Shown one piece after another: positions 59,296 through 64,000 of a stretch of 64,000 nucleotides of DNA. The first letter of the stretch is position 1; each line of letters begins with the position of its first letter. Origin of the DNA: Pterobdella sp. o SKG-2022 (lineage: Eukaryota; Annelida; Clitellata; Hirudinida; Piscicolidae); NCBI GenBank assembly GCA_964035795.1, contig OZ038322.1:19384674-19448673 (forward strand), read 5' to 3'. Under the pieces are notes generated by a model. That model was not told the origin of the DNA. It did no database searches and worked only from the letters and a program-made list of their open reading frames with translations. A program made the position numbers and the translations under genes.

Positions 59296-62200
59296 TTAAT
59301 GAAACCAATATGGCGTCGATAATTTTTTACTCAAATCATGAGACACCAACCTGACGTCGTGAACAAATCTTAAAGCGTCTAATAAAGGAAGTATGTTAAG
59401 AAGGGCGACATCCTTCGAGTCTTGGTACCATGAATTTATTGGAATAGCGTTGTCTGATCGGAGCATGATCAAAGAATAGTTTATATCATTGAACTTCATT
59501 ATAAAGACAAAAACATTATTTCTATGTAAATATAACTTTTAACAACAAATAGTTATTCTTCTTACAAAATAATATGCAAAAAAAAAACAATATTAATAAT
59601 GAATATTTCAAAAGATTTTTATACTTACTAGGAAAAGCCTTATAAGCTCCAGGAGAATTATCTAAAATGAAGACAGATGAGAGATCAGGATTCACAATAG
59701 ATAGATCTTTTGTGTACGATAAAAGCTCCAACTGGCAATGCTGCAAAACATTAATTATTTCAAATTAATTCAATTAATCTAATTAAAATTTGTTTGTTGA
59801 GAAAGTCTCAACTGCTTTCTTGGCGTTATATAACTGGATATTATAATACTATAAATATTTTGATATTAAAACTAAATTTGAATCAAAAACTTCAACAGTA
59901 ATAATTTTTCAGACCAATACCTGTCTGAAATAGCGTCTTTTAAGAATAGATCTGTTCCTATCAAGTTTTTCAGCCACAGCACTGCCATATATTTCCATGC
60001 TGGCTGTGAATACTACCAGCTCGTACCATTGACTCACCTAGAAAAAAAGAGACAAATATAGATGGATAGGTAAATGAATGAATAGATAGATAGATAGATT
60101 TAGTGAAACAGTTATACTATACTCAACTAGTCTTTTTTCTTGTTGTAATACATGTTTTAGCGTATGAAAAACGCATTGAGGTAACAATATTTAATATAAA
60201 TAATTAAAAATCACAAAATTTTCAAAAAAATCATCTTGAAATAATGCTAAAAAATTAAGTTATATATAAATGTTTAAAACCTAATGACATGAAACAAAAG
60301 ACGTTAAAAAAAAAATAAATAAAATAATCTAATTATTCAAAATCAAATACATTTGATCTATTTCATCATATTTCCAATATCATTACCAATAAATCAAAAA
60401 TAAAAATAAAAGGTGTCCCATAAAAGCTAAGAGTTATTTACTTCAATTATGAGTAATTTAGATACAGCAATTTGATGAACCACTTCACTTCTTTAAAATT
60501 GCCCCCATCACAAAAAGCAATAAAAATGATGATTCTCTAAGAATTAAATTAGAAAAAAAGTTAAAATATATATAATAAAGTGCATTTTTAAAAGCATTAT
60601 GTAATAAAAACTACCACATCCAGGAAGAAATCCACATGTGGTCGCTTATGAACAAAAAAACGCACCGGATGTCTATCTATCACTACCTGCAAAGAGATCA
60701 GAGTGTTTGATTAGGATTTGACTTAAACATATCGTTTTAAGTTGATGTAATCCATAATATCATCAATTTTAATAATCTATGAATGGGCGTAAAAGCGATG
60801 ATGGTTTTTATTAATGCTATTTGAAATGTAATATTTATACTAAAATACACATTGTTATTTTGTCAATGAAGCCGTTGATTTTGTTTTCATTTCATATGAG
60901 TTTATATATATTTACATTTAGGTTGAAATTACCTAAAGTTTTTCAAAAAAAAACTTGGTGAAACAGTTCATCACCATCATCATCATTTTATTATAGTCAG
61001 CATCTTTCCCTTTTCCAAGGAGTCACTGACTTCTTTCCATGACCTAACCCTCTCCCTCCATTTCACCTTGTCATAGCCATCTTCAAGAACTAATCCAAGA
61101 CCACGACAAAGGTTTTCCATCATCCCTTTCCAGGTTAACCTTGGCCTTCCCCTTCCTCTACTACGTTCAACCTCAAACCTCCATGCCTGTTTGACACAGT
61201 CATCATCCTCTTTCCTTACTACATGACCCAGCCATCTCCAACTATCTTGCCTCACCACTTCAACGATTGTACAATCCAACCCCAATCTAACAATCAACTC
61301 CTTTGTATTCACACACTGACAGTTGTCATTTGAATTTTTTATAAATCTTTCTTCATATGAAAGAAATGAAACAATAGCTAAAGAAAAAGGTAGAAAATCT
61401 ATTTATGCATTTGAAAAAGAAAAACAACAAAATCAATGGTCTTAAATCAATGTGCTTTCTTTATAATTCAAGTTTTTTATGTATTTTTAATCCCTTTATT
61501 CTCATCTGATGGTCAGGTATTACATAGCTCTAATGCTTTATTTTACATCAAGATGGTTTCATAAGCCCCAGCATCATCATTGCTTTTTAAGTCTAAACAC
61601 ATGTTATCATGGATTGGACACATGGGTGGGACTTGAAAAAAGCATGTTTTTTTGTTGAAAATCTCAAAAACTTTTTGAAAAAATACTTCAAAACGTATTT
61701 AAATTCTTTTTATAAATTATTTTTCATTTCTAACTAAAATAAGGATTTTTATTTGAAATATAATTATAGTTTAAATTATCCAATAAAAATCATTATTACA
61801 AAGTCCAACATACTAGCAAAAATTTGAAAAATCACAAGAAAATATAATTATACTTCAAAATACTCAAAACTAGATTTCATTAGTTGCTTTAAAACTAACC
61901 AAAAAATGCAAATGAAAAAAAAAAGTTCTTCAACACAAAGAAATGAAGGTTTATAATTAAAATATACGGTAAAAAAAATTGGCATTTTGTCCAACTTCAT
62001 TAGAAAGACAAAAAGAATTAGCTGAAAAAAAAGAACTTTTCTATCAGTATTCCATTACATGAGGACATAACCAACCATTGGAACTTATACATTTCAGATT
62101 TGTTGTTTTTTTTTATATATAGTTTTTTAGCAATCTAAAACTAATTTATTTATTTAAAATAAAAATTTTTTTAGAAATCCACTATATTCATCATTAAATG

Positions 62201-63147
62201 CTGTTTTCTAAAATGTTATATTTATACTTCTTCACATGGAGTAAAATCCTGCAAAACCAATCAATTGAGCAATCAAAGCCCTAGTTAGAAGCAATTGAAA
62301 AGGTAACTTACTTATACTTATAGTTAATATTTATCCAGTCTAATATAATAATTTTTTATCCTTAAAGACACTCCAATATATTAAAATGTTATTTACATAA
62401 AAATTTATATGTGATTGACACTGGTCATGAACTGAACATTAATACATTAACCAGCAAAATGTAAAAAAAGCCAAAGATTTTTGTAAAGAACACTGTTAGA
62501 AGTATAAACCTGGGTTTTTGATTAAATAGGATCTAAAAAAGCAATGTAAAAAATCTAACTTTAAGTATGAAATCAGAAGGAGTCCCTGGTTTTACTGAGG
62601 GTCTAAGAACCCCCTCATGATGGGAGTGGATAAGTGTCTCGTCTAAATCAAGAACTAGTGTTTTCCTTTTCACTTGAGCTTTAATAATTTAATATTGAAT
62701 TATTTTGATCAATTGTGGTTTAGTTTAAAAAAATTAAAGTCAATATTGGAAAAAAATTATATTTTAGTTTTAATTGAATTAAGGCTAGTTCTTAGAAATT
62801 TTATGATGAATCAAACTCTCGAAAGTCGAAATAGAAAAACTTGTAGAAAAAAATCACTTGAAACCTAATCTGACTCTGTGAATATTGGAAACTGGCATTA
62901 TTGGATACTTGATAGTTTGGTGCTGCATCACCTTTGGAGTGGTTAATTTTTTCTATTGATAAGGTAAAAACAAGCATAAGTTCAAAATTAGAAGTGAAGA
63001 ACACGGAATGATAAACTGAAAAAATTTTGCACTCACAGTCCGTTGGTTTTTTTTAATGCAATAGACAATGAAGTTCCAAATCCTAAAAAGGATAATTATA
63101 AAATATTTTAAGCCCATGCTCGAAAAGTACTGGGACTGAGTGCTCAT
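59296..63147 (-). CDS. CTDNEP1: CTD nuclear envelope phosphatase 1 (Dullard)
   Basis: HAD-family Ser/Thr phosphatase of the ER/nuclear envelope that dephosphorylates lipin and thereby controls phospholipid synthesis and nuclear membrane shape. Exons: 63147-63037, 62931-62865, 62678-62560, 60686-60615, 60037-59921, 59740-59629 and 59453-59296. All phases match and give 251 residues (human 244). The N-terminus has a hydrophobic membrane segment (about 12-30). The catalytic DxDxT motif is [12 protein letters not shown], with D70 and D72. Then follow [47 protein letters not shown] and [20 protein letters not shown], all strongly conserved. A residue usually Asp before NAIPI is Asn here. The tail STPYWFH is lineage-specific. 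A LINE fragment sits in the intron between exons 3 and 4. The first ATG, 63147, gives the expected N-terminal length; M11 is the alternative. Confidence 0.97.
60060..60100. repeat. ATAG microsatellite
   Basis: Imperfect GATA/AATG units end in a clean run AATAGATAGATAGATAGATT. It is in a CTDNEP1 intron, just upstream of exon 5 in the direction of transcription. Confidence 0.7.
60967..61320 (-). mobile_element. 5'-truncated LINE copy (C-terminal ORF2 end with TGA tail)
   Basis: The minus-strand frame encodes about 109 residues of the C-terminal end of a non-LTR retrotransposon polyprotein. [20 protein letters not shown] and [10 protein letters not shown] are the hallmark motifs, followed by [11 protein letters not shown] and a stop at 60983. 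A short run of TGA units follows immediately (60968-60980), which is a typical LINE 3' tail. Everything upstream of about 61320 is unrelated, so this is a 5'-truncated insertion. It lies in a CTDNEP1 intron in the same orientation as the gene. Its open frame suggests moderate age. Confidence 0.85.
61321..62559. other. Remainder of CTDNEP1 intron 3
   Basis: AT-rich intron sequence. The only thing that stands out is a minus-strand stretch near 61640-61545. It reads about 29 codons after a possible acceptor (TTTTCAAG), includes [19 protein letters not shown], stops and is followed by AATAAA. It could be an alternative terminal exon, but is more likely chance or a repeat. Confidence 0.3.
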
Positions 63148-63439
63148 AAGAGCCGAAAATGTAAAGTAATGTTTTTCTAAACAAATTGCACAAACAAGTC
63201 AACTTTGAATTTCGTGTTTTTAATCTTTATTTATCATAACCAAAAAAAATCAAAGAACACTATATTTCTCAATCATTGACTAAATCGCCATCGAAAACCA
63301 AAGATTTAGAATTTTTTTATATTTTGAATCTAACCAAAACAATTTAAAATTTGTCAATTTTGAAAAATTAATTAATTTTTATTAATACTTCAACATCTAT
63401 GCTGTAAGTACTAAAAGTTAACTATTCAAAACTGTTGAT
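63148..63439. promoter_or_regulatory. Shared head-to-head promoter region of CTDNEP1 and the ASDURF-like gene
   Basis: Only 292 bases separate the two divergent start codons, so both promoters must lie here unless upstream exons exist. No convincing TATA box or initiator can be named in the AT-rich sequence. Confidence 0.45.
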
Positions 63440-63631
63440 ATGTCGAGCGAGGAGCAAAAACAGAAAGCGAAAGAACTCGAAATGATAAAAAGTGAATTGT
63501 CTGAAAAATCTACAGTTTACGTTTGTCAACCAAATAGTAACATATTCTTCAAAGTAGAACCCTCAAAGCAACTCCAAAAAGTGAACGCAGAATTGTATGA
63601 AATAAACAATAAAAATAAGAAACTAAGTTGA
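63440..63631 (+). CDS. ASDURF: ASDURF-like small prefoldin-related protein
   Basis: A 63-residue protein in one exon. Its middle part, STVYVCQPNSNIFFKVEPSK, aligns with the conserved segment of ASDURF (the ASNSD1 upstream-frame protein), which also has a YxQQNSNIFF-type core. It is flanked on both sides by Lys/Glu-rich helices suited to a short coiled coil. ASDURF is a prefoldin-like subunit of the PAQosome (R2TP/prefoldin-like co-chaperone). In vertebrates it is translated from an upstream frame on the ASNSD1 mRNA. Here it has its own polyadenylation signal (AATAAA at 63672), and no ASNSD1-like sequence follows in the window. The protein is about 30 residues shorter than the human one, missing mainly the N-terminus. 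It starts 292 bases from the CTDNEP1 ATG. The match is short but specific. Confidence 0.8.
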   Translation: MSSEEQKQKAKELEMIKSELSEKSTVYVCQPNSNIFFKVEPSKQLQKVNAELYEINNKNKKLS

Positions 63632-63637
63632 AATTTT

Positions 63638-63643
63638 TTTATT
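63638..63643 (-). terminator. Polyadenylation signal of the SENP gene
   Basis: TTTATT on the plus strand gives AATAAA on the minus strand, 67 bases after the SENP stop at 63712-63710. Cleavage downstream of it would fall inside the coding end of the opposite ASDURF-like gene. Confidence 0.5.
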
Positions 63644-63671
63644 TAACAACAATGTCTCATAATAGAAAAAA

Positions 63672-63677
63672 AATAAA
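63672..63677 (+). terminator. Polyadenylation signal of the ASDURF-like gene
   Basis: AATAAA lies 41 bases after the TGA at 63631. Cleavage would fall near 63690-63700, close to the stop codon of the opposite SENP gene. Confidence 0.6.
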
Positions 63678-63709
63678 CTTTTTCAGTTCAACTTGAAAAC
63701 TTATTCTAA

Positions 63710-64000
63710 TCATAAAAGTGTTTTTGTTGATATTTCATAGATCATTCTTCTTCTAAAATAAGGCATGTGACTCTGGAAATTTGTGAAATAAAATTGATAT
63801 TCAACAAATTTACATTGAAGTTTACAATAAATCACACCTGATTGAAAGTTATTTTGGCATTTCGACTAAGATATTCTGCAAACTTGCATGCAAACATACC
63901 ACAGTCACTACCATTCATTTGCTGAGGAATATCCTGTAACAAGATTAAATGTTGAGATATTTTTAAACTACTATTAATACAAAAACTCTACCTTCACATT
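63710..64000 (-). CDS. SENP1: SENP1/2-type SUMO protease, C-terminal exons (5' part off the right edge)
   Basis: C48 cysteine protease that matures SUMO and removes it from targets, usually at the nucleus or nuclear pore. Three exons are visible: 64000-63992 (partial), 63933-63838 and 63772-63710, all phase 0. The middle exon encodes [20 protein letters not shown], carrying the catalytic Cys of the NGSDCGMF motif. The preceding Gln of QQMNGSDCG is the oxyanion-hole residue. The last exon encodes [20 protein letters not shown] and the stop, matching the very C-terminus of SENP1/SENP2. The catalytic His and Asp exons are outside the window. The gene is tail-to-tail with the ASDURF-like gene; the stops are only 78 bases apart. 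The SENP1/2 subgroup is likely, but orthology to one human paralogue cannot be settled. Confidence 0.95.

Noticed and set aside
61545..61640. Possible alternative terminal exon of CTDNEP1 followed by AATAAA
   Set aside because: It would truncate the phosphatase right after the DxDxT exon, and the peptide is unrecognised. It is kept only as a note under the intron entry.
62674..62868. 64-codon plus-strand ORF
   Set aside because: It lies antisense between and over CTDNEP1 exons 2 and 3, with AT-rich composition and no similarity.

Overview
The window is 64 kb of a very AT-rich animal genome. Protein-coding genes have many short exons, GT-AG introns from about 110 bases to several kb, and long gaps filled with decayed transposable elements. 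The gene set is metazoan: a MATE/SLC47 exporter, a neuropeptide GPCR of the sex-peptide/myoinhibitory-peptide receptor type, REEP5/6, CTDNEP1 (Dullard), an ASDURF-like small protein and a SENP-type SUMO protease. The GPCR type and an RTE retrotransposon of the kind common in flatworms favour a small, AT-rich bilaterian invertebrate, flatworm-like. I cannot exclude another AT-rich invertebrate such as a cnidarian. There is no sign of bacterial DNA, CRISPR or operons.

Layout. (1) 1-10861, minus strand: a MATE transporter gene whose 19 exons can all be joined in frame from its ATG to the left window edge. One intron carries a fragment of 5S rRNA. (2) 10.9-19.7 kb: AT-rich intergenic DNA with a weak coding-like island near 12 kb and one copy of a dispersed repeat. 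(3) 19753-21108, plus: a single-exon peptide GPCR. (4) 21.1-46.8 kb: about 25 kb with no convincing gene. It holds a simple repeat, a dead LINE reverse-transcriptase piece, short palindromic repeats and a few unexplained islands. (5) 47-57 kb, plus: a REEP5/6-type ER-shaping gene with a non-coding first exon. Its 4.6 kb second coding intron holds a complete but internally deleted RTE retrotransposon, flanked by an exact 13-base target duplication. Four further exons encode an Arg/Ser-rich tail and are phase-compatible with the REEP core. (6) 59.3-63.1 kb, minus: complete seven-exon CTDNEP1. (7) 63440-63631, plus: a 63-residue ASDURF-like prefoldin-related protein, head-to-head with CTDNEP1. 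(8) 63.7-64.0 kb, minus: the last three exons of a SENP-type SUMO protease, tail-to-tail with the small gene and apparently overlapping its 3' end.

How the genes relate. REEP5/6 and CTDNEP1 both act at the ER/nuclear envelope membrane, but nothing in the sequence shows co-regulation beyond ordinary synteny. The right-hand 5 kb is compact and gene-dense, in contrast to the rest.

All exon models were assembled by eye from protein similarity, splice sites and phase. Every exon length listed agrees with its codon count. No database search was possible. I did not find a clearly new biological system. The most notable items are the stand-alone ASDURF-like gene, the probable long REEP isoform, the internally deleted RTE copy and the altered acidic residues of the MATE protein.
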